Source of the DNA: Tissierellia bacterium
GTDB lineage: Bacteria; Bacillota; Clostridia; Peptostreptococcales; Acidaminobacteraceae
DNA length: 64,000 nucleotides
Reading direction: 5' to 3'
Assembly: GCA_012838225.1 (NCBI GenBank)
Contig: DUPT01000042.1
Span: 1 to 64,000, forward strand
The notes below the pieces were generated by a model. It was not told where the DNA came from. It searched no databases and saw only the letters and a list, made by a program, of their open reading frames with translations. Position 1 is the stretch's first letter; each line of letters starts with the position of its first letter. This document shows, piece by piece, positions 43,888-51,552 of this stretch. The position numbers were made by a program, and so were the translations under genes.

Positions 43888-44673
43888 CTATACCTCCAGA
43901 TCCTGAGTCACATAGCGACGGTAGCTGATACCGGCCAGTAGTATGATCAGGCCCAGACCGATCGTGAGATTCGTCGGATCGACCCCCTGACGCTGGACCT
44001 GCGCCGTGTCAAATAGACCGTAGAGACTGAGCCTTAAGAATTGATCATCCTCCAGTAGACGAGCAACGATCAACAGAAAATAGAAGCCAAAGCCGATGGC
44101 TGTTGCACTTGAGGTGACGGTCTGCAAGCGTCTTTTTAGGACCGCGATCAGCGTGCCCAGAAAGAAAAAGATCAACTGCACCAAAAGGCTTGAGACCAGG
44201 ATCGAACCAATCGCACCATCGGTCGGGATACTAAAGACGCCACTCACCCCATAGACCACTGCGGTGATGAGGCTGTTTACGATCAATAAGCCCAGGAGTC
44301 CGACCGCGACCTTCGCTAGCCACAGTCCACGTCGTGACACCGGCTTGGAGAATAGAAAATCGCTCGATCGATTCAGCTTTTCCCGACCGACAAGAATCAT
44401 CCCGCTCATGATCGACAGGATCCCCAGCAGAAGCTGGACAAAGACATAGATATAGGCCAGATAGCCTGAGTAGGTGGCAAAGGAGTCGATATCGAGTCCA
44501 AAGCCTCGAAGCACCTCGGGCGGGAAGCCCTCCATCATGGCAACCATATCATCTAAACCGTCTTGAAAGGCGGGATAGAAGCTTAGAAACAGTGCCAGGG
44601 TGAGAAGGATCGCGATCAGCCAGCCCCGAAGCAGTCTCCCGTGAAGGCGCCACTCATGACGAAACGTGTTCAT
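43888..44673 (-). CDS. ABC-2 type permease of the TetR-controlled exporter (first)
   Basis: 261 residues with six helices. Starts NTFRHEWRLHGRLLRGWLIA; contains GREKLNRSSDFLFSKPVSRR, the same cytosolic motif as its neighbour, so both probably form a heterodimer. I place the start at ATG 44673 after GAGAGG, overlapping the ATPase by 20 bases; an upstream in-frame methionine gives an unlikely Ser/Cys-rich extension read out of frame through the ATPase. Same operon as TetR and ATPase. Confidence 0.9.
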   Translation of the reverse strand: MNTFRHEWRLHGRLLRGWLIAILLTLALFLSFYPAFQDGLDDMVAMMEGFPPEVLRGFGLDIDSFATYSGYLAYIYVFVQLLLGILSIMSGMILVGREKLNRSSDFLFSKPVSRRGLWLAKVAVGLLGLLIVNSLITAVVYGVSGVFSIPTDGAIGSILVSSLLVQLIFFFLGTLIAVLKRRLQTVTSSATAIGFGFYFLLIVARLLEDDQFLRLSLYGLFDTAQVQRQGVDPTNLTIGLGLIILLAGISYRRYVTQDLEV

Positions 44674-45556
44674 TATTTGGCCTCTCATAATAGTCCATGA
44701 ACAATTCCTCGAGTGAAGGATCCTCCATCGACAGGTTCTGGACATCGAACCGGGCCAGCTCTCGCAACAACCGGTTGATCTCTCCTCGGTAAATAAAGTG
44801 GAGCTGATCGCCAAAGCGCTGCTTGACCTCGATCAGATCCGACCCTTCGAATCGATCGAGCGCCTCCGGGTCAGCTGTCAACTGAACATTTTTATAGTGA
44901 TTGCTTTGGAGCGATGCGATCTGGTCCATGTCCTCGATCCGGCCGTCTTTAATCAGAGCGATCCGATCGCTCAAGCGCTTGACTTCACTAAGGATGTGGG
45001 AGCTGAATAAAACCGTCGCTCCCCGTTTGTTCTCCTCCTCGATCAGATCGAAGAAGCGCTGCTGCATCAGCGGATCGAGTCCGCTGGTCGGTTCATCCAA
45101 TATGATCAGGCTCGGCCGATGCAATAGGCCCTGGACGATCCCGACCTTCTTCTTATTGCCCAGGGACAGATCGTCGATTTTTCGGCTGATATCGAGATCC
45201 ATCCGCTCACACAGATCCTTCAGCCTGGCCGGATCCGGCCGGCCATAAAAGCTCATCGAATATTCGAGCAGATCCTTGACCTTCATATTGTCATAGTAGG
45301 CGACCTCACTCGGCAGATAGCCCACCCGCTTGGCGATCTCGACCTGGTCCTTGATGCTGTCGAGACCAAACAGTGTGATCTTTCCCGAGGTAGGAAAGAT
45401 CAGACTCAGGGCGCAGCGGATGGTCGTGCTCTTGCCGGCGCCGTTGGGACCGATAAAGCCAAACACTTCGCCTTGTTTGATCGTGAAATGGACATCCTCG
45501 ACGCCGCGGTGGCGACCATAGTATTTTTTCAGGTGATTGACTTCAACGATATTCAT
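44654..45556 (-). CDS. ABC transporter ATPase of the TetR-controlled exporter
   Basis: 300 residues. Walker A GPNGAGKST (about 35-43), signature LSLGNKKKVG, Walker B IILDEPTSGLDP, H-loop SSHILSEVKRL. Typical of single-module ABC-2 exporter ATPases. The start ATG 45556 overlaps the TetR stop by four bases. Substrate unknown. The TetR repressor encoded first would release the operon in response to a compound that may be the exported one. Confidence 0.93.
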   Translation of the reverse strand: MNIVEVNHLKKYYGRHRGVEDVHFTIKQGEVFGFIGPNGAGKSTTIRCALSLIFPTSGKITLFGLDSIKDQVEIAKRVGYLPSEVAYYDNMKVKDLLEYSMSFYGRPDPARLKDLCERMDLDISRKIDDLSLGNKKKVGIVQGLLHRPSLIILDEPTSGLDPLMQQRFFDLIEEENKRGATVLFSSHILSEVKRLSDRIALIKDGRIEDMDQIASLQSNHYKNVQLTADPEALDRFEGSDLIEVKQRFGDQLHFIYRGEINRLLRELARFDVQNLSMEDPSLEELFMDYYERPNNEHVSS

Positions 45557-46158
45557 ACGCCCTCCTTATAGAGCATGACCCGCAGGGTATCGAACAGCTC
45601 ATCCGCTGCGACCAGCATGTCCTCGACAGCCATTTGAGGATGCGTCTGGGCGTATTTTTTAGCATAGCCTTCGGTCATCCAGCTGCAGATGTCGATCGCT
45701 TTTGCCAGATCGATCCCCTCCCGAAAACGCGACGTATCGATGGTATCACTTGATAGCACGTTCATGAGCTCGACCGTCTGGCGGACCAGTTCGGTATATT
45801 TTAGATCTTCGGGCTGTTCGCGAAACACCCGGTACAAAAAATCAAACATCAAAGGATAGCTCGTGGCCAGCTTGGCTTTTCGCTGTGAGATGATCTGAAA
45901 CAGCTCGATCAGATCATCGGTTCGGGGTAGACCATCGAGGACCTTGGCCTTGATCTGTTGACTGGTATGATCCATCAGATAGTGATACAGCTGTTGCTTG
46001 CTCCCAAAGTAGTGGAATAATGCCCCCTTGGATATCCCGGCTTGTTCGGTGATGGTATTGGTCGAAGCACTCCGATAGCTTTTATCACTGAACTCCCGGA
46101 GAGCAGCATTGATGATCCGCTGCTGTTTGGCTTGGCTTAGATTCTCAAAGGCTTCCAT
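45553..46158 (-). CDS. TetR-family repressor
   Basis: 201 residues. HTH region QRIINAALREFSDKSYRSAS, then EQAGISKGALFHYFGSKQQLY, matching the TetR N-terminal pattern. The remainder is a helical ligand-binding domain. ATG 46158 follows AAGGAGGGAAG. Two near-identical palindromes lie directly upstream over its promoter, so it most likely represses itself and the ABC exporter, and possibly the divergent hydrolase. Confidence 0.93.
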   Translation of the reverse strand: MEAFENLSQAKQQRIINAALREFSDKSYRSASTNTITEQAGISKGALFHYFGSKQQLYHYLMDHTSQQIKAKVLDGLPRTDDLIELFQIISQRKAKLATSYPLMFDFLYRVFREQPEDLKYTELVRQTVELMNVLSSDTIDTSRFREGIDLAKAIDICSWMTEGYAKKYAQTHPQMAVEDMLVAADELFDTLRVMLYKEGV

Positions 46159-46167
46159 CTTCCCTCC

Positions 46168-46217
46168 TTGACCAGACTGGTCAATCCGATTATACGTCTA
46201 TTGACCAGACCGGTCAA
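46168..46217. promoter_or_regulatory. Twin TetR operators on face-to-face overlapping promoters
   Basis: Operator 1 (46168-46184) is a perfect 8-1-8 palindrome, TTGACCAGACTGGTCAA; operator 2 (46201-46217) differs by one base; start-to-start spacing is 33 bases. Each contains a -35: plus promoter TTGACC 46168-46173, 17 bases, TATACG 46191-46196; minus promoter TTGACC 46212-46217 (read on minus), 17 bases, TATAAT 46189-46194. The two -10 boxes overlap, so the promoters exclude each other and both are covered by the repressor. Confidence 0.85.
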
Positions 46218-46293
46218 TAGATGAATTCAAAGCTCTTGAGCTGTTTCAAGATGGTCCGGTCGGGAAATGGGTATAGGCATGATGGAGGTTGGC

Positions 46294-46959
46294 ATGAGAA
46301 AAGTAAGATTAACTGACGACAGTATAAAATCATTAAAAGCGATCGAGGCTTCGATGCAGGAGCTGCCGGTGCTCTCGGCCGAAGAGGTCAATAACAGCGA
46401 CACCCTGCTGCTCCATATCGATATCGTGGAGGGCTTTATCAACGAAGGCGCGCTCAGCTCCAAACGAGTGTCGGCGCTGATCCCCTATGTCACCGAGATC
46501 AATCACAAGCTCGATCAGGTGCGTCGGCTGTTCATCCGTGACGAGCATCCCGAGGATGCCTGTGAATTTAAGGCCTACCCGCCCCACTGCGTCCACGGCA
46601 CGGGCGAGAGTGAGCTGGTGCCTGAGATCAAGGCCTTTGTCCAGACAGAAGACGAGGTGTTCTTTAAGAACTCGACCAATGTCTTTCATGCCGATGGCTT
46701 TTTGGATTGGCTGATCGAGTCCGAGGTCAAGACCATCATCCTGGTGGGCGATGTGACCGATATCTGTGTCCTGCAGGCCGGTCTCACCATCCAGACCTGG
46801 TATAACGAAAAGAATATCCCGATCCGTTTGATCTGTGTCGTCGATGGCGTCGAGACCTTCCATCTGCCTCAGACCCACCACGATGGCGATCTCATGAACC
46901 TGTTTGCCCTCTACAATATGCAGATGAATGGGATCGAGCTGGTCCAATCGATCGTCTGA
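46294..46959 (+). CDS. Isochorismatase-like cysteine hydrolase, probably nicotinamidase
   Basis: 221 residues. Catalytic triad of the family: Asp in LLHIDIVEGF, Lys in VFFKNSTNVF, Cys in GDVTDICVLQAG. The metal-site pattern RDEHPEDACEF followed by YPPHCVHGT resembles nicotinamidases (D-x-H ... PxHC), so hydrolysis of nicotinamide to nicotinate in NAD salvage is the best guess. Start ATG 46294 has GGAGG five bases upstream; three upstream in-frame methionines lack this. Shares the TetR-operator region with the divergent tetR gene, which is unexpected for salvage and may signal control by the same repressor. Confidence 0.85.
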   Translation: MRKVRLTDDSIKSLKAIEASMQELPVLSAEEVNNSDTLLLHIDIVEGFINEGALSSKRVSALIPYVTEINHKLDQVRRLFIRDEHPEDACEFKAYPPHCVHGTGESELVPEIKAFVQTEDEVFFKNSTNVFHADGFLDWLIESEVKTIILVGDVTDICVLQAGLTIQTWYNEKNIPIRLICVVDGVETFHLPQTHHDGDLMNLFALYNMQMNGIELVQSIV

Positions 46960-46976
46960 AATTGTCTGACAACACA

Positions 46977-47007
46977 AAATCCCGAGTGATCCTCGGGATT
47001 TTTTTGT
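46977..47007 (+). terminator. Terminator after the nicotinamidase-like gene
   Basis: AAATCCCGAG (46977-46986) pairs with CTCGGGATTT (46992-47001), followed by a T run. Confidence 0.88.
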
Positions 47008-47022
47008 TGGCTGATAGGTGGT

Positions 47023-47697
47023 CTAGCGATGGATCTGTGGGGCGCCGCGATAGATCGTTTTGACCAATCGATTGACCGGCAATAGATTCATGACGATCAG
47101 GGCGATCAGACCATCGACAAAGACAAAGCTGTTATAGACCATCGAATAGACCAGAGGGTGTTGGCCCTCGGGCGCATAGGCGGCAAAGAAAATGCCACCG
47201 CTAAGCACGTGCATGATAAAGCGAAGGACATTGGCCGTGACGATCCCGACATTCATGTGCTTAGGAAAGGCACCGGCCAGCCCGATCATCATAAACGGCA
47301 CCGGATAATCCAACAATGTCTGGATCGGGTGCATGATATAGGCTCCCAGGAGGAGATTGACCAGACCGAATAAAAAGCCGGTGAATAAACCGACCTGCGG
47401 TCCGTAAGCAAAGGCGATCAGATAGATCGGTACCATCGCCGCGACAGTGATGCTGCCACCTTGGGGCATGCGAAAGAGCACCATCATATCGAGCACCACC
47501 GCGATCGCGACCGCCAGGGCGATCTGAGCCATCAAACGGGCACTGAACTCGATCCTGCCGAACCGGATCACCAGCACCAGCGCTACCAATAAAACGATCA
47601 GGACCAACAAAGACACCGGATTATCGATCAGGCTTTGGATCGCTTCCGGGATTGCCTGAGGAATTTCACTGAGTTTTTCCAACAGGGTGTTAAACAT
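47023..47697 (-). CDS. thiT: Thiamine ECF transporter S component
   Basis: 224-residue membrane protein with six helices. MPQGGSITVAAMVPIYLIAF is the conserved thiamine-binding segment of ThiT/YuaJ, followed by YGPQVGLFTGFLFGLVN. ThiT binds thiamine and pairs with the shared ECF module encoded elsewhere. ATG 47697 follows TTGGAGGTTTT, immediately downstream of the TPP riboswitch terminator; an in-frame methionine 24 bases upstream overlaps the terminator. Expression should fall when thiamine pyrophosphate is abundant. Confidence 0.94.
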   Translation of the reverse strand: MFNTLLEKLSEIPQAIPEAIQSLIDNPVSLLVLIVLLVALVLVIRFGRIEFSARLMAQIALAVAIAVVLDMMVLFRMPQGGSITVAAMVPIYLIAFAYGPQVGLFTGFLFGLVNLLLGAYIMHPIQTLLDYPVPFMMIGLAGAFPKHMNVGIVTANVLRFIMHVLSGGIFFAAYAPEGQHPLVYSMVYNSFVFVDGLIALIVMNLLPVNRLVKTIYRGAPQIHR

Positions 47698-47710
47698 AAA
47701 ACCTCCAATA

Positions 47711-47734
47711 AAAAAATCCATCGAGAGATGGATC
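47711..47734 (-). terminator. Expression-platform terminator of the TPP riboswitch
   Basis: On the minus strand GATCCATC-TCTC-GATGGATTTTTT directly follows the aptamer and precedes the thiT ribosome site. It is a typical transcription terminator controlled by the aptamer. Confidence 0.85.
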
Positions 47735-47808
47735 GACTTCCCTACGCCGGCATAATCCGGATCAGGTGATAAGGGTATCTCTCAGCCAAAGGGCACCCCC
47801 AGCAGCTT
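47735..47808 (-). ncRNA. TPP riboswitch (THI box)
   Basis: The minus strand carries the conserved GGGGTGCCC, CTGAGA, ACCCTT, ACCTGATCCGGATTATGCC and CGTAGGGAAGT elements in order, separated normally for the TPP aptamer. It begins just after the csaA stop, so transcripts may come from upstream. It regulates thiT. Confidence 0.95.
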
Positions 47809-47812
47809 TAGT

Positions 47813-48142
47813 TTAACCCAGTTTGTCGCCTAATGCAACCTTCCGATCAGGCTCGATCAAAACAACGCCGTCTTGATGATAGACGCCCAGCACCAGGATC
47901 TCCGATTTGATACCGGCGATCCGCTTGGGCGGGAAATTGATGACGGCCAATACCTGACGTCCGATCAGATCCTCCGGCTGATACAAGGCAGTGAGCTGAG
48001 CACTGCTTTGCTTGAGCCCGAGGTCTTGGCCCAGATCGACCGTTAGGACATAGGCCGGTTGACGAGCCTTCGGATTGATCTCAGCCTGAGTGATCTCCCC
48101 GACTCGAATATCGAGCGCTAAAAAATCATCAAAGGTTGCCAC
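47813..48142 (-). CDS. csaA: CsaA-like tRNA-binding-domain protein
   Basis: 109 residues, one OB-fold of the tRNA-binding-domain type: FLALDIRVGEITQAEINPKARQPAYVL split at family boundaries, with KQSSAQLTALY, VLAVINFPPKRIAG and SEILVLGVY. CsaA is a dimeric chaperone-like protein with tRNA-binding surface, implicated in protein secretion in B. subtilis. GTG start 48142 overlaps the tauE stop by one base and has a GGGGGTG ribosome site. Cotranscribed with tauE. Confidence 0.93.
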   Translation of the reverse strand: MATFDDFLALDIRVGEITQAEINPKARQPAYVLTVDLGQDLGLKQSSAQLTALYQPEDLIGRQVLAVINFPPKRIAGIKSEILVLGVYHQDGVVLIEPDRKVALGDKLG

Positions 48143-48921
48143 TAGATCACCCCCACGACGATATTATAGATACTGATGCCGGTGATCAGCCAGAGCATGA
48201 CCACAAACAGCACCTCAACGCGTTGGGCCGTCATATGCTTATTGAGCTGACCGGCCACCTGAGCGCCAAAGATGGCGGCAAACACCATATACGGGACGAT
48301 CTCCAGATTGTAGCCGGCAAAGCCGGTGCTTAGGGTGATGGTGATCAGCTTCGCAAACTGCGAGAACAGGATGCTGACGAGCGAGGCGATCGAGGCCATC
48401 TTGATATCAAAGGTAAAGATGAACAAGAAGGCGACGATATTGAACGGTCCGCCCCCGATACCAAGCAGTGACGACAAAACCCCCAGACTGATCCCGACCA
48501 GGAGCGATAAAAAGACGATCTTTTTGGACTTATAGCCCAGGGTCGGCTTATAGTGCATATACAAAAAGACACCGACCAACAGCACCAGCATGACGCTGTT
48601 TTGGATCAGCTTCACCTGATCCATCGGCAGGTATAGCGACAGCTCATCCAGCACGATCTGACCCAGGATGCCACCGACAGCCGAACCCAGCGCGATCGGG
48701 ATGACGATCAGAAGCGGCATCCTTGTGCCCTTTCTCAGATGCTTTGTCACCGAGACCAGAGACATCGAAAACACCGTGATGGACGAAATGACACCGATCG
48801 TATCGACCGGATAATTACTGATCATGTCCATGACCGGTTTGATGATCACCCCGCCGCCAAGCCCCGTCAGGGTACCGGCCAGGGTAGCGATAAAAGCAAC
48901 GATAATGTATAGGAATCTCAT
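48142..48921 (-). CDS. TauE/SafE-family membrane exporter
   Basis: 259 residues, eight hydrophobic helices. Begins FLYIIVAFIATLAGTLTGLGGG, and the second repeat has LLGIGGGPFNIVAFLFIF, the paired GGG motifs of TauE/SafE proteins. Members export sulfite, sulfoacetate or other organic anions. ATG 48921 lacks a clear Shine-Dalgarno and is preceded, from about eight bases upstream, by a stable hairpin (48929-48957). No sulfur genes are adjacent, so the substrate is open. Confidence 0.9.
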   Translation of the reverse strand: MRFLYIIVAFIATLAGTLTGLGGGVIIKPVMDMISNYPVDTIGVISSITVFSMSLVSVTKHLRKGTRMPLLIVIPIALGSAVGGILGQIVLDELSLYLPMDQVKLIQNSVMLVLLVGVFLYMHYKPTLGYKSKKIVFLSLLVGISLGVLSSLLGIGGGPFNIVAFLFIFTFDIKMASIASLVSILFSQFAKLITITLSTGFAGYNLEIVPYMVFAAIFGAQVAGQLNKHMTAQRVEVLFVVMLWLITGISIYNIVVGVI

Positions 48922-48928
48922 AATACTT

Positions 48929-48957
48929 GCGCCAATGGTCCGACCTAGGATTGGCGC
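48929..48957 (-). promoter_or_regulatory. Strong hairpin just upstream of the tauE-family start
   Basis: GCGCCAAT (48929-48936) pairs with ATTGGCGC (48950-48957), and an inner GGTC/GACC extends the stem. It ends eight bases before the ATG, where a ribosome site would be expected. On the plus strand CCTCTTTT follows it. It may control translation or be a remnant terminator. Confidence 0.5.
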
Positions 48958-49046
48958 CCTCTTTTCTAGTGCGTTTTCGTCTGACGTGTCAGTCCTCGAA
49001 GGCAGATGTTCTCACGTCCGGTTATACGGTATAATACAAAGGGTCA

Positions 49047-49538
49047 TCAGTCTCGGCTAAGCATCGCCTGGATCACCCGGACACAGGCCGAAAGACCGAT
49101 CTCATCGACTTGACTGAAGCGATCCGGCAGCGGCGAATCGATATCGAGTACCCCCACGACCTCTCCATCGATCCGGATGGGAAAGACGATCTCGGAAGCC
49201 GATGCCGAGTCACAGGCGATATGGCCGGGAAAGGCCTCGACGTCCGAAACATTCACCATCTCAGCCTGAAGATAGGCCGCCATACATACCCCTTCGCCAT
49301 GAGGCAGTCTGGGGCAAGCCGGCTTGCCCTGAAAAGGTCCAAGCACCAGATCATCGCCTTGGGCCAGGTAAAAGCCGACCCAGTTGATCTGGGGCAGATA
49401 GTAGTTTAGGATGGCGGCGGCATTACTTAGGATGGCCAGCATATTCCTTTCAACGCCCAGGTTCTCACGCAGCGCCCGGCGACAGATCTGATAGTTTTCC
49501 GCAGCATCAGCCGATGGCGGATACAATACAACTGACAT
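49047..49538 (-). CDS. msrC: Free methionine-(R)-sulfoxide reductase (GAF domain)
   Basis: 163 residues. GAF-fold reductase with catalytic cysteines in GKPACPRLPHGEGVCMAAY and HIACDSASASEIVFP, exactly the fRMsr signature, followed by VVGVLDIDSP. It reduces free methionine-R-sulfoxide using thioredoxin. ATG 49538 follows TCGGAGGTCAT; longer frames would overlap the divergent mutY. The mutY start is 25 bases away on the other strand, so both oxidation-repair genes share a minimal control region. Confidence 0.94.
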   Translation of the reverse strand: MSVVLYPPSADAAENYQICRRALRENLGVERNMLAILSNAAAILNYYLPQINWVGFYLAQGDDLVLGPFQGKPACPRLPHGEGVCMAAYLQAEMVNVSDVEAFPGHIACDSASASEIVFPIRIDGEVVGVLDIDSPLPDRFSQVDEIGLSACVRVIQAMLSRD

Positions 49539-49563
49539 ATGACCTCCGATAGAAAGATAAATC

Positions 49564-50580
49564 ATGAACCATTTCTCTGAAAAACTGCTCACCTGGTATG
49601 ACATCCATCAGCGGCAACTGCCGTGGCGAGCCGATCCTCATCCCTATTATATCCTAGTTAGCGAATTCATGTTGCAACAAACCCGGATGGAGACGGTACT
49701 GCCCTACTACCACCGCTTTATCGAGGCCTTGCCGACGATCGAACAGCTGGCCTCGGCCTCCGAGGAGCAGCTGCTCAAGCTGTGGGAGGGCTTGGGCTAT
49801 TATCGCCGCGTAAAAAATCTGCATCAGACGGCTCAGCTGATCGTGGCCGAGCATGGCGGGATCGTCCCGTCTGATCCCGAGGTCCTAAAGCGCTTTCCCG
49901 GGATCGGCGACTATGTCGCCGGGGCGATCGCTTCAACGGCCTATCAGGTGAAAGTCAGTGCCATCGACGGCAATGTCCTGCGGATCCTGAGTCGCCTATA
50001 CTGTAATGAGGATGATCTGAGCCGAGCCGGGCCGAAGCGTGATCTGCAATCAAAGCTGTTAGCATTGCTGCCGACAGAGCGGGTCGGAGATTTCAATCAG
50101 GCGCTGATGGAGCTGGGGGCACTCGTCTGTCTGCCAAATGCCCGTCCGCTATGTGAGACCTGTCCGGTCTCAGCCGATTGCTGCGCCTATCAGACGGCCG
50201 ATCCGCTGGACTTTCCCCGGAAAAAAGACCGTAGAAAAGTCCCGGTCCATTTAAAGACGGTCCTGGTGGTGCGATCAGAAGAGGCGGTGCTGGTGGAGCC
50301 GTTCGGACCGGGGCTGCTCGAAGGACTGGCCTCTTTTCCGATGAAAGAGGGCCATCTGAGCCCGGCCGATATCAAAGCGCTTTATCCCGAGGCCATCATC
50401 AGCTCGCTCGGCCCAGCCCGCCACGTCTTTTCTCACTTGAAATGGGATATGATCGGCTATCAGGTGCTGCTGGCTGAGCCGGAGGCCGATTGGACGCCCC
50501 TATCAAGGCTTGATCGGCTGAGCTTTCCGACTGCCCTGGCCGTCTATCGCAGCAGTCTCGAGGGCAGTGTCTCACCATGA
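49564..50580 (+). CDS. mutY: A/G-specific adenine glycosylase
   Basis: 338 residues. Removes adenine mispaired with 8-oxoguanine. Catalytic Glu in SEFMLQQTRMETV, HhH motif FPGIGDYVAGAIAS, catalytic Asp in AIDGNVLRILSR, [4Fe-4S] cysteines CLPNARPLCETCPVSADC (first spacing seven residues rather than the usual six). The C-terminal Nudix-like recognition domain contains LEGLASFPM and ARHVFSHLKWDM. ATG 49564 with a GATAGAAAGATAA leader and a weak ribosome site, close to the divergent fRMsr gene. Confidence 0.95.
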   Translation: MNHFSEKLLTWYDIHQRQLPWRADPHPYYILVSEFMLQQTRMETVLPYYHRFIEALPTIEQLASASEEQLLKLWEGLGYYRRVKNLHQTAQLIVAEHGGIVPSDPEVLKRFPGIGDYVAGAIASTAYQVKVSAIDGNVLRILSRLYCNEDDLSRAGPKRDLQSKLLALLPTERVGDFNQALMELGALVCLPNARPLCETCPVSADCCAYQTADPLDFPRKKDRRKVPVHLKTVLVVRSEEAVLVEPFGPGLLEGLASFPMKEGHLSPADIKALYPEAIISSLGPARHVFSHLKWDMIGYQVLLAEPEADWTPLSRLDRLSFPTALAVYRSSLEGSVSP

Positions 50581-50619
50581 AAAAAAGCGATCTGTCCGGT
50601 GAAGGAGAGATCGCCTTTT
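50581..50619. terminator. Terminator between mutY and ypfJ-like gene
   Basis: GCGATCT (50587-50593) pairs with AGATCGC (50608-50614), with six A before and CTTTTT after. Works in both directions. Confidence 0.75.
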
Positions 50620-50622
50620 TGA

Positions 50623-51540
50623 TTATAGTTCTTCATAGGGGATATTGAAGGTATTGGCGCCATCGAAGCTGCCGGATTCATAGCCCTTCATGAACCAGCG
50701 GACCCGCTGTTCACTCGTGCCATGGGTGAAGCTGTCGGGAACGACATAGCCCTGGCTTTGCTTTTGGATCCGATCATCGCCGATGGCTTCGGCGGCATTG
50801 ATCGCAGCCTCGATATCTCCGGGTTGGAGGACATCGCCTCGGTCTTGAAGGTGTTTGGTCACAACGCCGGCCAGATAGTCGGCTTGAAGCTCCAACCGGA
50901 CCGACAGACGATTGTATTCGGTCTGCGATACGGTGCGGCGATACTCCTCCATCTTATCGGTCACGCCCAACAGATTTTGGACGTGGTGGCCGACTTCGTG
51001 GAAGATGACATAGCTCATGGCATAGTGTCCCTCGACCCCAAACTGCGTCTGGAGATCATTGTAGAAGGACAGGTCGATATAGACCTTGCCGTCGGCCGGG
51101 CAGTAGAACGGGCCCATGGCCGATGAAGCTTGACCGCAGGCACTCTGGACATAGTCACTAAAGAGCACCATCGTGGTCGGTTGATACTGACCGAGATTGG
51201 CTTCGCGGAAGAGCTGGGTCCAGACGTCTTCGGTGAAGCGCAGATTGACGGAGGCAAATTCGCCCATGTCATCGGTCGAGGTATTGACCGGCGGGGCCAC
51301 GCCTTCCTGATAAGGATTGGTCGGACTCGGCGCTCCGCCACCGAGCAAGCCGCCTAAGAGACCGCTTCTGAGCAGGAAGAAGACCACCAGCAGAATCAGA
51401 CCGATGCCGCCCAGTCCGCCTCGAGAGCCTCCGCCGCCGATCGGTATATTGATCGGCCCCGAAAAACCGCCCCCGCCGGAACGGGATTGTCCGCGCCGGT
51501 CCTCTACATTTGTACTTCTGGGTTTATCTTTCCACTCCAT
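50623..51540 (-). CDS. YpfJ-family neutral zinc metallopeptidase
   Basis: 305 residues. Gly/Ser/Arg-rich cytoplasmic N-terminus (about 1-45), one membrane helix (LGGIGLILLVVFFLL), then an extracytoplasmic peptidase domain with HEVGHHVQN (HExxH zinc site) and Glu in LELQADYLAGV. Other marks: ACGQASSAMGPFYCPADGKVYID in two pieces, and FTHGTSEQRVRWF near the end. Family of unknown substrate. ATG 51540 with a GAGAGGTAACT ribosome site; 12 bases after the DUF1002 gene. Confidence 0.93.
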   Translation of the reverse strand: MEWKDKPRSTNVEDRRGQSRSGGGGFSGPINIPIGGGGSRGGLGGIGLILLVVFFLLRSGLLGGLLGGGAPSPTNPYQEGVAPPVNTSTDDMGEFASVNLRFTEDVWTQLFREANLGQYQPTTMVLFSDYVQSACGQASSAMGPFYCPADGKVYIDLSFYNDLQTQFGVEGHYAMSYVIFHEVGHHVQNLLGVTDKMEEYRRTVSQTEYNRLSVRLELQADYLAGVVTKHLQDRGDVLQPGDIEAAINAAEAIGDDRIQKQSQGYVVPDSFTHGTSEQRVRWFMKGYESGSFDGANTFNIPYEEL

Positions 51541-51552
51541 AGTTACCTCTCA

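Noticed and set aside
43099-46158. Bacitracin-type BceAB resistance locus
   Set aside because: There is no large BceB-like permease and no two-component system; two small ABC-2 permeases and TetR are present instead.
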